Positions 1-12,498 of a stretch of DNA of 64,000 nt are shown here, in pieces; position 1 is the first letter of the stretch, and each line of letters opens with the position of its first letter. This stretch comes from Nephrocerus scutellatus (taxonomy: Eukaryota > Arthropoda > Insecta > Diptera > Pipunculidae): assembly GCA_947095585.1 (NCBI GenBank), contig OX352765.1:23838254-23902253 (forward strand), read 5' to 3'. The notes under the pieces were generated by a model that was not told the DNA's origin, did not search any database, and saw only the letters and a list, made by a program, of their open reading frames with translations. The position numbers and the translations under genes are program-made.

Positions 1-231
1 AGGAATTTACGTTTTCAAATGTTTGACGCATATATACGTAAAGTGAGTGTTCTGCACTGTGAGACGAAAACATTGTGTTGATCCTTTTTTTTAAATTGGT
101 ATTTCTTTTTGTGGCTCAAATTCTGAAGGGTTAATAATTGAATCGGTTCATCTTCCTTACATTTGAGTGAAAAGTTGACCAAAAAATATCCTTTATTCAA
201 AAAGTCACCGACTTATCAAACTACCCTCGTA
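1..231 (-). mobile_element. Mariner-family transposon end (partial)
   Basis: The stretch at 204-231 is an inverted terminal repeat read outward, with a core of TTATCAAACTACCCTCGTA. It matches the end of the mariner relic at 60971-60998 at 25 of 28 positions, and both are followed by TA, the usual mariner target. Read from the right edge inward, this is the 5' end of an element whose transposase would be on the minus strand and continue left of the window. A short minus-strand open frame at 15-200 may be its decayed N-terminus, but no motif proves it. Confidence 0.55.
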
Positions 232-610
232 TCATCAAATCTAACGAACTCTCTCAGTTCGTGGTCAGTGACAGTTAGTTATGAGATAGTTGTTGGTTTG
301 GTTTGCGTGTTATACGGTCGTCACTTACGATCTACCGTATGGTCCAATAACTCGGTGGCTGCATCTGCACCCTTCGACCTTCGACCACTGTAGTTGATTG
401 AATAATGGACAATTACGGACATTAACAAAAAATACTTTTTCTGGCATCGTTCCTTCCTCCCATAGCTGGATTCTAAGTTCATGAACTACTTGGTGTAGTT
501 TGATCCATCCACATTTCTATAAATTCTTCCTACAAATTCCTTCCAATGTCAAGCGGTGAAATTCTGACACAGGAAACCCAATAAAAAAAAGTGATGTACG
601 TACTTGAAGG
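232..610. other. Non-coding, nothing recognised
   Basis: The open frames here are short and show no family motif. It separates the mariner end from the minisatellite. Confidence 0.6.
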
Positions 611-1835
611 CTTCGGGTAAAAAAAAGACGACTTCTAGCTAAGAAAGGTGGCTTAGGGTAAAGATAATGCGGGTTTAAGCAAAGAAAAGTTGGTTTCGTC
701 CAATGAAAGGGTGACTTCGAGCAAATAAAAGGTGGCTTAAAGTTAAGTAAATGCGGTTGCAAGTAAAGTAAAGGTGACTTCGAGTAAAGTAAACGTGGAT
801 TCAAGCTAAGAAAACGTTGCTTCAAGTACAGTTAAGGTTGCTTCAACTAAAGTAAAGTGGCTTCGATTAAAGTAAAGGTCGAGTAAATAAAAGGTGACTT
901 CGAGTACAGTAAAGGTGGCTGCAAGCGAAGTGGAGTGGCTTCGAGTAAAGTAAAAGTTGCTTCGAGCAAACAAAAGGTGGCTCCCATCACAGTAAATGTG
1001 GCAACGAGTAAAGTAAAAGTGGCTTCGAGTAAAGTGAAGGTGTTTTCGGGTAATTTTTAGATGGCTACGAGCAAAGAAAATGTGGCTCCGATCACAGCAA
1101 TGGTGGCGCCGAGTAAAAAAAGTGGCTTCGAGTTAAAAAAAAAAAGTTGCACCGAGAAAATAAAAGGTGGCTTACAGTTAAGTAGTTAAATAAAGTTGGC
1201 TTCGGACAAAGAAAAGGGGGCTTCGAGTAAAATAAAGTGGCTTCCGTTAAAGTAAAGAGGGCTTCGAGTAAAAAGGTGACTTCGGGTACAGTAAAGGTGG
1301 CTACAATTGAAGTAAAATTGTTTCGAGTAAAGTAAAGGTTGCTTCGAGCAAAGAAAATATGGCTTAAAGTTAAGTAGTTAATTAAAGGTGGCTTCGAGCA
1401 AAGTAAAGGCGGCTTCGTCTAAATTAAAGATGGCAAAAGCAAAGAAAAGGTGAGTTCGAGCACAGTTAAGATGGCTTCGAGTAAAGTAAAGTGACTTCCA
1501 GTAAAGCAAAGGGGGCTTCGATTAAAGTAAATGTGGCTTCGAGTAAATAAAAGGTGGCTTACAGTTAAGTCAAGGTGGCTTCAGTAAAGTGACTTATAGT
1601 TAAGTAAAGGTTGCTTCAAGTAAAGTAAAAGAAACTTTAAGTAAAGTAAAAGTGGCTTCGAAAAAATAGAAGATGGTTTCAAGTACAGTAATGGTGGCTT
1701 CAAGTGAAGTAAATTGGCTTCAAGTAAAGTAAAGGTTGCTTCGAGCAAAGAAAAGGTGGCTTACAGTTAATTTGTTAAATAAAGTTGGCTTCGAGTTACG
1801 TAAAGATGGTTTCGTTAAAGGTTTGGCTTCGTTAA
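611..1835. repeat. Degenerate 20-21 bp minisatellite, about 60 units
   Basis: Nearly the whole interval is built of a unit close to GTGGCTTCGAGTAAAGTAAA, with substitutions and small indels. A variant unit (GGCTTACAGTTAAGT or similar) recurs near 1171, 1373, 1558 and 1760, and at 735, which suggests a higher-order period of about 200 bp. Open frames inside it, such as 517-825 on the minus strand, are repeat translations, not genes. Confidence 0.9.
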
Positions 1836-4250
1836 CGCTTGCTCAGGTGGAGCTACAGTTTGTGATAAACCTGAGCTTCCACTTACGGTATTTTTCTAAC
1901 TGTCTCCAATTTTACACACTTACCCTTTGCATGTCAGCCTCCACTTGCACGCGCCATTAACGCGAAATCTTCCTTTACTACATGTCGCTCTGGGATAGTT
2001 TCGAAGATTCTGTGATCCGGAGTATTAATGTCGATGTTGTTGATGAGAGGCACCAAGAGTTCACAAAGTGACCTTGTGATCTTTTAGGTGATGTTAAGGA
2101 GAATAATTCTTCTATACTAAAGTTGGCGCAGTTTAGTCGGATCCTTTCTTGTGAATCGTATAAAGAAAGCTGTGCTTCCATTCATCAAAGATCCTTTCAA
2201 TTGACCAAATTCTTGAGAAAAGCTAGTGCAACAAACTTATCTCCTAAAGGTTAAAACATCTCGGCCGTCAGGGCTACCAGCTTTGTGATTCTTCAGTTTG
2301 GGTATATTGCGATCCTCACATAATATTAAGGATGCATCACCGTCCAGTTTGAATGGCTCCTTTCGTCTGACAGCAGCATGTTGATCGTAACTGCCGTCTG
2401 CATAAGTGGTCTTTTAATGTTTTCAGTATACTTCCAGCCTTTATAAACAACAAACCATCATTTTTCTTATTGACCCACTGTGCTGCACACAGGGATCTAC
2501 TTCGCGTCCGTGATTTGCAAAACAGCAGCACATCAAATGCATTTGAAAGGCCTCCATGCATCCTTGTTTGCCTCTCGGGCTTGCTGTCTGTCAGCTCTGC
2601 TCCTAGTGAATCCTCGCATCCTGATCCCGAGACAATGAAAGCATACGGAAGCGTTTGCCGTGATGATATGTGCGATTCATTCTCAATTGGAATTGAATAA
2701 AACCAAAACCGGAAATGCACAACTCATAAGGATTGATGTTTTTCAATAAATAAATTCTATCCTGCACTCTGCGTGTGACGTGTGAGTCGTCATCGTCTTT
2801 TTTGAACGACATCAGAATCAAAATGGAAATGAATAGACGATTCAGCCGCAGGGAGCGGATCCTTCACCATCACCATTATTATTATTTGTTCGTTCGCCAA
2901 TAGCTTATAATGGCTGCATCCAACTGCATCCCTAACATACACTGACATAGACGCACACAAACAGGGATTCCCTACGAGATCGATCGATCTAAAGCATTCG
3001 ATTGATGCCACAGGAACTGCAAACAAATGGTTCAATGATGAAAAAATATGATGATGTCCTCGTTCGGAACTGAGGCGACTATTACCGCATTTGAGTATAT
3101 AGTTGGCCGCATCAAGGACGAGAACTTCGTCCTGTCAAAACAGAATGTGATTATCGATAATTTATGATGTCACGGATTTCTTTAATTCTATTTTCTGTGT
3201 TTTCTTGTCTGTCTGTCTGTCCGTGTGTGTATATCCTGTTTGTTAGTCCGTCCGTTTGTTTGTTTGTTATGTCATCCCTGTGTGGCGTATTCCCTTTTAT
3301 TTGTTTCTGGTTTTCATAATGCGATTGCAATGCGTCGTTGTCAACATTCTGTAATTCTCATTTAAATTGCTGCTGCTGCAAAAGGATTTGTTCTGCCGCA
3401 CCATAATACCCGCGTACTAATGCATATGTGTATGTGATATTTGCTTAGTTGCGACATTCATTTACGGAGCAGCGCAAGGCGGGTGCGAATGCATTCTAGG
3501 CCTTCAGGGGCTGTGACTTATCACCCTCTGCTCACACCGCGCACCTCGTGTTGAGTCTAATGCAAACGCATTCTCGCTTTATGTCGCCAAAGGAGGACGT
3601 CGATGACGATGCCTCTCGGATGCGGATGGCAGGATGAGAAAATCCTTTTATATGAGATTTGTTGACACGCACTAATATTTACAGTTGCTTCGTTTTTACT
3701 TCAACCGCCGCTCTTGTAATTCACAATTTATTCATAATGCATTTCGAATGGTTGTTCGTATTTACACAGCGTTCGTTCGCCGAAGGACGACAATAAACTT
3801 CAGCACCCGTCTTCCCCTGTGGTGGCTTTAATGGTTTTTCTGGTTCGCTGAATTTTGATTTACAACTTCGAACAATTTAGGGAAAAATTGCCTTTGGTTT
3901 TGAGTAAACAAATTATAAATTATTATTTAGCGTGAAAGTTATTGGGGCTTATGGTAAGAAATCAGATGAAAATGACGGGCAAGCTAAGCTGTTTTTGAAA
4001 AAGGAGGAGGTCGTGAACTGTTGCCATTGCAACAAATGAAAAACAATCGTAATGAGCGATCGGTTAAGGCTCTAAACAAAAGAAAATCCACATCTTTTTC
4101 TGCTACGTTTACCATGCGTCCTGTATTTTACAGGACTGTCCTGTTTTTTCTCATAGTTTCCCCTGAGATTATACTGGACAATGAAATGTACTCATTTCTT
4201 AATTTGTCACACAAATGTCCTCTTTTTTCCAGAAACAATAACGAACATTA
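1836..4250. other. Non-coding stretch without recognised elements
   Basis: About 2.4 kb of mixed-composition sequence. It has short simple repeats (GTCTGTCTGTCTGT near 3208, TTTGTTTGTTTG near 3255). Several overlapping open frames of 70-130 codons at 2337-3035 show no domain, no splice support and no compositional sign of coding. It could hold regulatory DNA, but none can be shown by reading. Confidence 0.5.
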
Positions 4251-5498
4251 TATAAAGGGTGGGCAAATTAAAAGTTTGTTTTTAAAAAGACTACAAAATG
4301 AGTATACATCAATATTTTTGGGAAATTTTCTTTTCTTTTGAAGGTTGGAGTCTCCGACTTAAGAATGAAAAACAATTTCGATCATGTGGCTCACCCTGCT
4401 GCCCTTACAGTAATTCATCCAGTTTTCAAGAACTTTTTCAATCATTTCGGCCCATATCTCGCGAATAGCAGTCGCAATGTTATGTTTTAAAGCTGGAATT
4501 GTCTCTGGATTATCCGCAAAACATCAGTCCTAAACAGCACCCTATCAAAAATCTATCTATCGGCGTCAAATCGCAGCTCCGCGCAGGGCAATTGACATTC
4601 CAAAACGGCTGATTATTCGGTTGACAAATTTGCCGCGCAAGAGATCGTTTATTAGTCGGTGTGTGTTCCTTGTGGCCTTATCTCGTTGAAATCAAAGAAC
4701 GTCCACATTCATAACGTCGGTTTGAGGCCATAAAAAGTTAGTCAGCATGGCTCTGTAACGGTCGCCATTGTCGGTATAGGTGCTTCCAGGAGCGTTTTTG
4801 AATAAAAACGAGCCAACTATGCCACCACTTCAAAATCCACACCAAACTGTCACTCTTGGTGGATGCATTGGTTTCTCTATGATTACAAGTGGCTGCTCCA
4901 TTCCTCAAATCTGGCACTTCTGTTTGTTTACATAGCCCCCGAGATGGAAATGCGCTTCGTCTGGAAAGATGATTTTTCGATCAAAATCGACGTCATTGTC
5001 AAGCTGTTCTGTGGCCCACGTAGAGAACTGATTTCGAAGTGGATGGTCATTTGCTTTCAACTCCTGAGTCATGTGGACCTTGTAGGTGAATAATACGAGG
5101 TCTTTGTGCAATATTGTCCTCAGGCTGGTGCGACGCCACGTGCTGCGTTTAGCGTTGAGTTGAGGTCGATGGATTCTGACCCACGCTATGGGCCACAGCC
5201 GCAATATTCCCGGGCGTGCGCAGCTCGGGGACCAATAGCAAGCCTTTCTCATGAACTCTCTTCACCAATTTCAATACAGTGGTTCCACTTGGCGCTATTT
5301 CACGAACCATATTTCTTTTTAAAATTCGTACGGTTTTGGCTACACGACATTGACTTTGAAAATCCGTTTTCAATATTTCGAAACGCTCCTCAAGCGAAAT
5401 ATCAGGCTAACGTGCTTTCAAAATTTCAACCAAATCGTGCACAGTTTTGCTATAGCCTATTATTTAAAATCAAACCAGTAGATCGCCCACCCTTTATA
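4251..5498 (-). mobile_element. Mariner/Tc1-superfamily transposon with both TIRs, transposase decayed
   Basis: The ends are perfect inverted repeats TATAAAGGGTGGGC (4251-4264) and its complement (5485-5498), about 1.25 kb apart, a normal mariner length. The minus strand encodes a broken transposase. Pieces in order are a helix-turn-helix region (about 5373-5149), then FTYKVHMTQELKANDHPLRN and FPDEAHFHLGGYVNKQ (about 5100-4900), a QRDKAT-like second catalytic Asp region (about 4680), and CDLTPIDRFLIG (about 4570) for the third. This gives a DD34D-like layout. Frameshifts near 5150-5200 and several stops show it cannot encode an active protein. The TIRs include a TA target, so the outer boundary is uncertain by 2 bp. 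Confidence 0.88.
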
Positions 5499-5602
5499 AA
5501 CCACTTTCACATGATATAAGTATTTGTTACTAAAGTTACCAACCCCCACATGTATGACTGATTAATTAGGTAGAGAGGGGTAGCCAGGTATATATATATA
5601 TA

Positions 5603-5883
5603 CTAGCTGCTGTTCCTGGGCGCTTCACTACCTGCACTCCGATGGGTGAACTCGGTGTATTGGGAGGTCGATAAGGAAGAGATTGTTAGGAAGGGAGTCG
5701 CTGGGGAGTGGGTTGATGGATAGGAAATGGTCGATATCGGTGATGTGTCGGGGGCTATGGGTTATAGCGGTGATGGGATGATGGTGCTTGCGGAGAAGGC
5801 GTGGAGAGGTAGTTGCTGATAGGAACCAATGGGGGCGATGAGTGGGTTACATGGCCATGGGCAACGCCGGGCAATTCAGCTAG
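5603..5883. mobile_element. Small non-autonomous element with CTAGCTG termini
   Basis: The left end CTAGCTGCTGTTCCTGGGCG (5603) and the right end, ending GCCGGGCAATTCAGCTAG (5883), are imperfect inverted repeats sharing CTAGCTG and a GC-rich core. The interior is G-rich and has no open frame. A TATATATATATA run touches the left end. I cannot assign a superfamily. A right-end-like relative ending TTTCAGCTAG lies near 22640. Confidence 0.5.
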
Positions 5884-5980
5884 TTGAATTAATAAAGAAC
5901 GTATATGCGGCATATTTCTTGAACAAAATACCGGCGGTAATCATTTAAAAAAATTGTAAGAAGCAGCAACTTGAAGATGT

Positions 5981-6325
5981 TTGTTGCTGAGGATAAATTA
6001 TTTGTCTTCCACTTGCCTGCGTAGTTGCTTATCATGTCTATCACATCGACAACATGGTTGGTCTGGTCTGCTTGTAGTGCACAATAATTTCTTCGTCATA
6101 GACTGGGTGTACATTAAAAAAAAAGTGGGTGCATGTAAACGCGCGTTAGAAGTTATAATAATTAAAGAAAGACATTAAATACATCAGTTAAAGAAGGTTT
6201 GATTTCAAGGCATATTCAAATTTCACTGCGCAACATAATTTTACAACTGGATAGGTAGGAATGCTCTATAATATAAAATAAAGAAATATGTATTAGACTA
6301 TTAGTTTGACTTACATATATTTAAA
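5981..6325. other. AT-rich non-coding
   Basis: AT-rich sequence with no supported gene or element. Confidence 0.5.
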
Positions 6326-6602
6326 AATATATAAAAAAGATTCCAAAAGACTCTCAAAAGAACCCTAAAAGACCTCCCAAAAGACCTCCCAAAGGACCTC
6401 GCAAAATAACCTCAAAAACTTCCAAAAGACCCTCAAAGGACTCCTAAAAATACCTCCTAAAAGGTTCCCAAAACACTCTAAAAATAGTACCCTAATACCC
6501 CCAAAAGTCTACCAAAAGACATCTAAAAGACCCTCCAAAGACCTCCAAAGTGGCACCAAAAGACCCTCAAAACACTCTCCAAAAGACCCCAAAGGGACTT
6601 CC
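6326..6602. repeat. AAAAGACCTCC minisatellite, locus 1
   Basis: Tandem degenerate units of about 10-12 bp based on CAAAAGACCTCC fill the interval. The same family occurs at 24452-24620. Strong A/C strand asymmetry runs throughout. Confidence 0.85.
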
Positions 6603-6844
6603 AACCGGATCCGAACATTTAAATTCTACTCCATTCACACATTCATTCATTGACCTCGTCCATCGTCAACCGAGCGACTAAGAAAGGCTTTAAATTTTTG
6701 TGTGCACATATAGATAATAGATGTCTGCAGTATTTACATTCGAAGATCAAGAGCTTAAAAATAGAAAATAAAGGGGATGAACCCGCGAACAGGGAGAGCA
6801 GAAACTCAACTGTTAGTAGGGCAAGAACCATTCTGTGGTTATAG

Positions 6845-7330
6845 ATGTGTAGAGTGGAAGCACCGGCTGTAACCCTAAGAAGATGGGAAAATCTCCCTGA
6901 CCTCCTACAGAAACAACCGAAGAGGTTTGAAGTTATGAAAAAATTGGTACCTACTCCCATGTTTGGGAACTACAACCCAAAGAGGTTTCGACGAATAATA
7001 CTGAGAATGAGCTGAAGTTATGAAATAGTTTTTATTCCCAACAAGAGAATGGAAACTGCCGACTTAACGGACTAGAATATGATACTCCGTTGCTTCTTCT
7101 CAACAAACAGTGAAGGAACCATGTGGAAACCAACGTTATCGCGCGGTCTGAGGGAGATTCTCTGAATCCAGTCCAGATCATTAGGTTTACAAGAACGATA
7201 AGTGGTGCATTGGGGGTCGGGGTTTCACCATCCCTAAGGCACAATTACCGGCGGGAGGAGGTGTTTACAGTGATGCAACGACAACATTCTCCTCAAACAA
7301 ATAAATCAATCTTCCTATATACATAATATC
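6845..7330 (+). mobile_element. LINE remnant, linker/C-terminal region
   Basis: The frame from 6845 reads a peptide containing RRWENLPDLL and, further on, GNYNPKRFRRIIL, then stops. The copy at 44575 has RWENLPGLRQ and GNYDPKRSRSIL in the same order, so the two loci share one decayed element. At 44.7 kb this peptide is followed by a CX2C...HX4C knuckle of the kind seen at LINE C-termini. Past 7020 no frame is clear. This is a relic and encodes nothing functional. Confidence 0.45.
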
Positions 7331-8688
7331 ATCTATAGGTACTGTCAATGGTTGAACATTTGATGTTTTCCAGTTACATGACCAAGAAACTCCTAAACGC
7401 TTCCGAAGTACATATCTTTAAGAGACATTATAATTTTGGACCTCGTCAGCTTATGCAAAATAAAATAAATGTTAAGAAGAAAAAAATAATAGAATAGCGC
7501 ACAATATTCCAAGTAATTATTCGCATATAGTGGCATAGAACGCGAGGCCCCCTAAAATACGAAAATCTTGGAATTGCATTTGCCGCACTGCGAAATTCCA
7601 CAAAAATCCCATCGCAGGAAATATAATTCCTGCTTTTCAAATTGTATCTGTCGCACCTTCTCACGTATAGACGCGGTAGTATGTAGTAGGGACAGGATAA
7701 TAACGATTTATACAAAGAGCAAGAAGGATATGTGAGTATACGATTAGCAGTACATATGTAGCATTTGTGTTTTTGTATTCCTTATTGCAATCTTCATGTA
7801 AACGAGCAGCGCAGTAGGTACATCATCAGATACAAAGTTGAACAACAACGCGTTATAAAAACGCAAATGGCAGATGGTTGCTGAATTTGTTGGCTGGCTG
7901 GTTGGTTGGTTGTTCGTTATTCGTTGTACCTACGCGTTGTGCTCATTATCCTTACACAATTCAATGAGGGCAGAAAACGTGCAACAATCTTCCCGTTTGA
8001 ATTTTTGTTCGGCTGTCTTTCCCTACACCCGACCCCTGTACCTAATTGTCTGATACACGTTCACATAAATATATCCCTAATATGGTAACTACATGGCTGA
8101 TGACGATGTGGAAAAACAACAACAAAATCCGTGTTACCAAAACGAGATACTCCTCCCCTTGCACCTTTTCGATGCGTATACACATTCGTACCATAACGAA
8201 GCTCATTAGAAACGAAACAGGGGAATGGGAATCAAAACAGGAGCAACCGCCATCACATATTGCAGTTGTAATAATAAATGGCCGACAATAATTTTTCCCG
8301 GGTTATTATGTCTTACATTGTGACTATTCACGCATTGCATTAGCATTGTCATACGGACAGACAGGCAGATAGACCGACAGACAGACAGACAGACATCCCT
8401 TATTCCGGTTTCCCGCATTAATTCACATTAATATTGGGAGGTTCCCCGGGGCAACGGTGTGCTTGATCGATACAGATGAACCGCTGTCATCATTCGCACA
8501 GGCATTACGGTACACTGTATACATATGTATACTTTTATGACCCCGCGTCACAGCTCCTGCTGTCCTTGACGCAATAAGTTCGCGCTATGTTATGTGCGCG
8601 GTAACTGGAAATTAGTAGAAATGCGTTTGACGTTCGACACAGTGCACCCGCCGAGCCACTTAATGCGGCAAGGAAAATCTGAGTGTTG

Positions 8689-8719
<31 letters not shown>

Positions 8720-9540
8720 ACGAGAACGATATAACGCCGTGTCGCTGAGTGTTTCGTTTAATGGGAGCGTTCGCACGCTTTGTTGCTTTCTTAGGATGCC
8801 AATATTAGCATCGCACTCTCGGCTACTGTACGACTGTACGCTACACACCTTCATTTCATTTAAATCGTGCGTAAGAACGAGGTTACCTACTTACATAGGA
8901 AATTACCAAGAACAGCGAACACCAGTTTTCCACACACACACACATACAAACACTCCCCATTTCTTTTCAAACACCATCAGCTCTGTGATATTTGCGTTTT
9001 CCAAGGAATTGCTTGACTTCATCTATCAGGCGAAGCGTGAGTCAGTTTTTGGTTGGCAGACGGAGAAAATAAACGAAAATTTTATTATTGAGGTAACGCT
9101 CGCTTCTATGCCATAATTTTGTGTTTAAGTTTCTTATAAAAATTACCGTTATGTCACGCCTTTTGAGCTTCAGCTACAGCGTAGCGTATATCTAAATGTA
9201 CTAGCGAGGACATTTTGATGATTCTGGTGTTTTCTTTGGCAGCAGCAGCATATAAATCTGAATTTTGTCTTTGGATTGTTGTTGTTGTAGTTGCTACCGC
9301 TGCCGAGCGAGTGAGCGTCCTCTGTGCGTTTGTCGTGTTGGTTAAAGTTAAATCACACGCCACGTGCGGTGTGTGCTCTGATTCTTAATTTACCGTTTTG
9401 TCAAAATGTAATTACACTTTTGCACGCCATAGCCCAAAGCCTATAGCCCACTGCAACCCACACACCCTACACGACACATGACGCAGAAAAACAGGCAATA
9501 ATGAGATGTTTATGTATTGACATGAAGTATACAGCACAGT
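7331..9540. other. Non-coding stretch with simple repeats
   Basis: No element or gene is recognised. It has GGTTGGTTGGTTG-type (7890-7912), GACAGACAGACAGACA (about 8373-8395), CAACAACAACAAC (8695-8720) and CACACA (8932-8943) runs. Open frames up to 125 codons (8739-9116) show no motif. Confidence 0.5.
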
Positions 9541-9544
9541 TGTT

Positions 9545-11380
9545 GTTGTTCTTGTCTTTCTAGAGCTGGGCATTCAAAGAGAATATGCCCGGATGACTCT
9601 TCATCTTCCGAGCAGAACCTACATTCTGTCTTTGATATCACACCCATTTTTTTCCGTCACAAGACACAATGACCTGTTAGAAAACTCACCAGCTTCCCAG
9701 GGCTATCCCTTTAAACATTTCCTTACAAGAAAAGACTTGTTCATTGTTCGGATTGCCTCAGTCCCAGAACGTTTTCCCAGTAGGCCAACAGACGAAGTTT
9801 GTGCTCCCAACAATTTATCAGTGCTGCTGTTGAGGGAGCCCAGTTGACACCACAGTAGGTTTCAGGTCCTATAAACGCAGGTTCGTTGCCAGCAATTCTC
9901 TGATGACCAGGGACCCAACCGCGTTTAACTGTGTTGCGTCTGGCAGCCATCTTGCAGTGCATCGTAGCAGTTTTTGACTGATTACGAGTCCATTACGTTG
10001 GACGTCAGCGCTGCGAGGCTATCTGAAAAGATATATATTATAGAGCCCTTAATTCCTTTACTAAAGTTAATCCTGATGCAGATCTCAATGGCATGGAGTT
10101 CCGTCTGGAAAACCGTGGGACTTTTTTCCATTGGTATCAAGCTTTTGGTTTTGGAACCAAAGACAACAGCTCCATCTCCATCTTCAATTCATCACTGAAC
10201 CAGACCATACCTCTAGCGTCCAGTGTAGGAACACTATTGCACCAGTTTGCCCGCCACAATATTTCTACCTCAAATTTACTTCCGAAACAGTGCTTCCTGA
10301 TCATAACGTCGGGGATATTGCAGAACATATCTTTTTCAGGAATTGAGTCAAGAATTTTCAGGTGACCCACATAGTCACCCGGTTTGTACCCATATTCTCG
10401 TTCAGCTTAATAGCGCATCTAGCAGCCTGATTAAGATTTGCAGGGGTTGAAAGCCCTACAACAGCTTCTAGTGCAGTCGTATTGCAGGTGCGCATGGTAC
10501 CCGGTATACCAAGACAGACAATTATTTGTAGATTCCGAACTTAGTTGCCGTTGTCTGTTCTTTCAGCCAGCAAACGATGGCCGCGTACGTGATAATAGGT
10601 CTCACTATCATTGTATACATCCAATGTATCATTTTAGGATTTAGACCCCAAGTTCTGACGTAGAGGCGCCCACAACGCCCTAATAAAAGTCACCAAATCG
10701 TCCGCATAACCAATGGTGACGTAGCCTGATCTGTGTAGATCGACTATACGAGTTTCAATGACTAGTGTAGTGACCATAGAAGGGTAGAAAGCACTCCCTT
10801 AACTGCAGTCACAGACACTCATCCAGAGGAGGAACTAATATCTCGACTTTCAAGGATGGTCATTATCTAATTACAGGTCGAGTCCTTGATACCGCTGCAA
10901 CTGATTGCCCTTGCAATCAATTCGTAGGCAGTGTTATCGAATGCATCCTCAATTTCGAGAAAGGCACTCTTGGAGCGAACAGTTACTTTACAAGATAGTG
11001 AAGGGCACCTTGTGTGCTTTTGCCTTTCCTGTACGCAAACTGACTTGAGTGCAGACAGGTAGACAATTCTAACAATTCATCAATAAGTCTATGAATGGTT
11101 TTGAGGAGAAATGAGGTTAGACTTATAGGACTATATGATATAGGTAGCTTACTAGGCCTATTGTCTTGTTTGGTGATAAATAACACATTTTCTTGTCTCC
11201 AGATAGTAGGAATGTACCCCTAATTGTAGCTGGCTCTAAATAAAGCAATCATACCCGGTAGGATGAGATCGATTGCCTTCTGTAAAATCCCTGAAATGAT
11301 CCCATCACCGCCGGGAGCATTGATATGTTTAAAAGAGCCTACTGCCCATTTAACCTTTTCCGGACTGAAGATTTTACCGG
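9545..11380 (-). pseudogene. I/R1-group LINE: RT, RNase H and zinc knuckle, decayed
   Basis: Read on the minus strand the order is right for an RNase H-bearing LINE. About 11350-10980 has APGGDGI-like, VLFITKQDNRPS and SPISLTSFLLKTIHRLID (RT start), then FAYRKGKSTQGALH. About 10370-10140 has an RNase H start (LDARGMVWFSD). At 9962-9850 is the RNase H end WVPGHQRIAGNE. At 9640-9562 is a C-terminal knuckle CRFCSEDEESSGHILFEC. Stops and frameshifts interrupt all blocks, and the catalytic YADD region is not clear. The RNase H and knuckle argue for the I/R1/LOA group rather than Jockey. The element is 5'-truncated near 11.4 kb. Confidence 0.82.
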
Positions 11381-11754
11381 ATGAACTTTTTTCTGCAGCT
11401 ACACGCTACAGAAGTAATTTGGCAAAGACGACATCACTTCATTTATTTCAAAAGTTTAGAGGAGTCGAAGCGTTTTGCATTCACGAGCTGTAGCATTGGC
11501 GCAGCGCACCTCTACTTCAGCTACCAGGCCAGCTTGGCTTTTTTGACTTGCTACAAACCGACAGTAGTACCAAAACACCGACAGTAACAGTAGAAATAAA
11601 CCAAAGCTGTAAATCTAGTCAGTAGAAATCACCGTCTTTCTTTTCTGAAAATTTGATTTGTAGCACACCGAAAAAGAAGAACCCTGGGGGACCGGCGAGC
11701 TTCTCTTGACCAAGCACGTTGCAAGTTCGTTCAGTTAGAGGCTTACGTAGAAGA

Positions 11755-12480
11755 TATCGACGGAGGGGCGGCACAAATCTGGGGCTACATATAAATGAGA
11801 GCAGAAAAATCTAATTGGTGGCCATATCTTGGTCTGGCGCAGACAGTCTTGGGTGGTCTTGGTCTTGTATTTACTGCAAGACCAATTTTGCCCTTCATTA
11901 GTCAATTGTAGCATCCGATAACAGAATGGAATCAAACACTCGTTGCCAACAAAGCCAACTTATGTCTGTCAAGACTCTTCAAATTCGGGATTTTAATCAT
12001 TAAATTCATGCTGCTGGTGTGTAAGACATTGGTCATCATACCAGTACTTACATATGGATCCAAGACTTGGGTATTAAGCAAGAAGCACTCTGATCTCTTA
12101 GCCGCGTTCGAGAGGAAAATCTTACGAATAATTATTAGTCCCGTATGTGAGGAAGGACGATTGCGGAGACTCTATAATGCTGAGATCTACGAGCGTTACC
12201 GTGATGTCGACATCGTGAAGAGAAATAAAGCTGTGGTAGAACACCATCTAGATCACATGAGCGAAGGGGATCCTGCTTGGAAAGCTTTTTGTTAAAGGAT
12301 TTATTTGACACGACAGCGAGGTCGGCCAAATCTATGATGGAAGGATGACGTTAGATCAGGACGCCACCATAGTTTAGTGATGCCAAACTGTATAGCATCT
12401 AAATCGGAACTGGTGGATAGGTTGTCTGCATTGGGGTATTAGAATCGTACCCGGTTGTCACATCTCACATTAAATAAAAA
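11755..12480 (+). pseudogene. RTE-clade LINE fragment, copy 1
   Basis: It opens with GGGGCGGCACAAATCTGGGG, homologous to copy 3 near 14955. An unrelated stretch follows at about 11830-11905, and then the RT C-terminal thumb region. The open part at 12008-12295 reads ILTYGSKTWVLSKKHSDLLA and ICP-like VCEEGRLRRLYNAEIYERY. This copy keeps the 14 bases (around 12150-12165) that copies 2 and 3 have lost, so it is a useful outgroup. It ends with a diverged version of the family 3' tail near 12460. Confidence 0.85.
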
Positions 12481-12498
12481 CAGTATTAATTAATAATT

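Noticed and set aside
517..825. 102-codon minus-strand frame in the first kilobase
   Set aside because: Repeat-derived translation of the 20-21-bp minisatellite.
2337..2720. 127-codon minus-strand frame
   Set aside because: No domain, no splice context and overlapping frames on both strands; likely chance.
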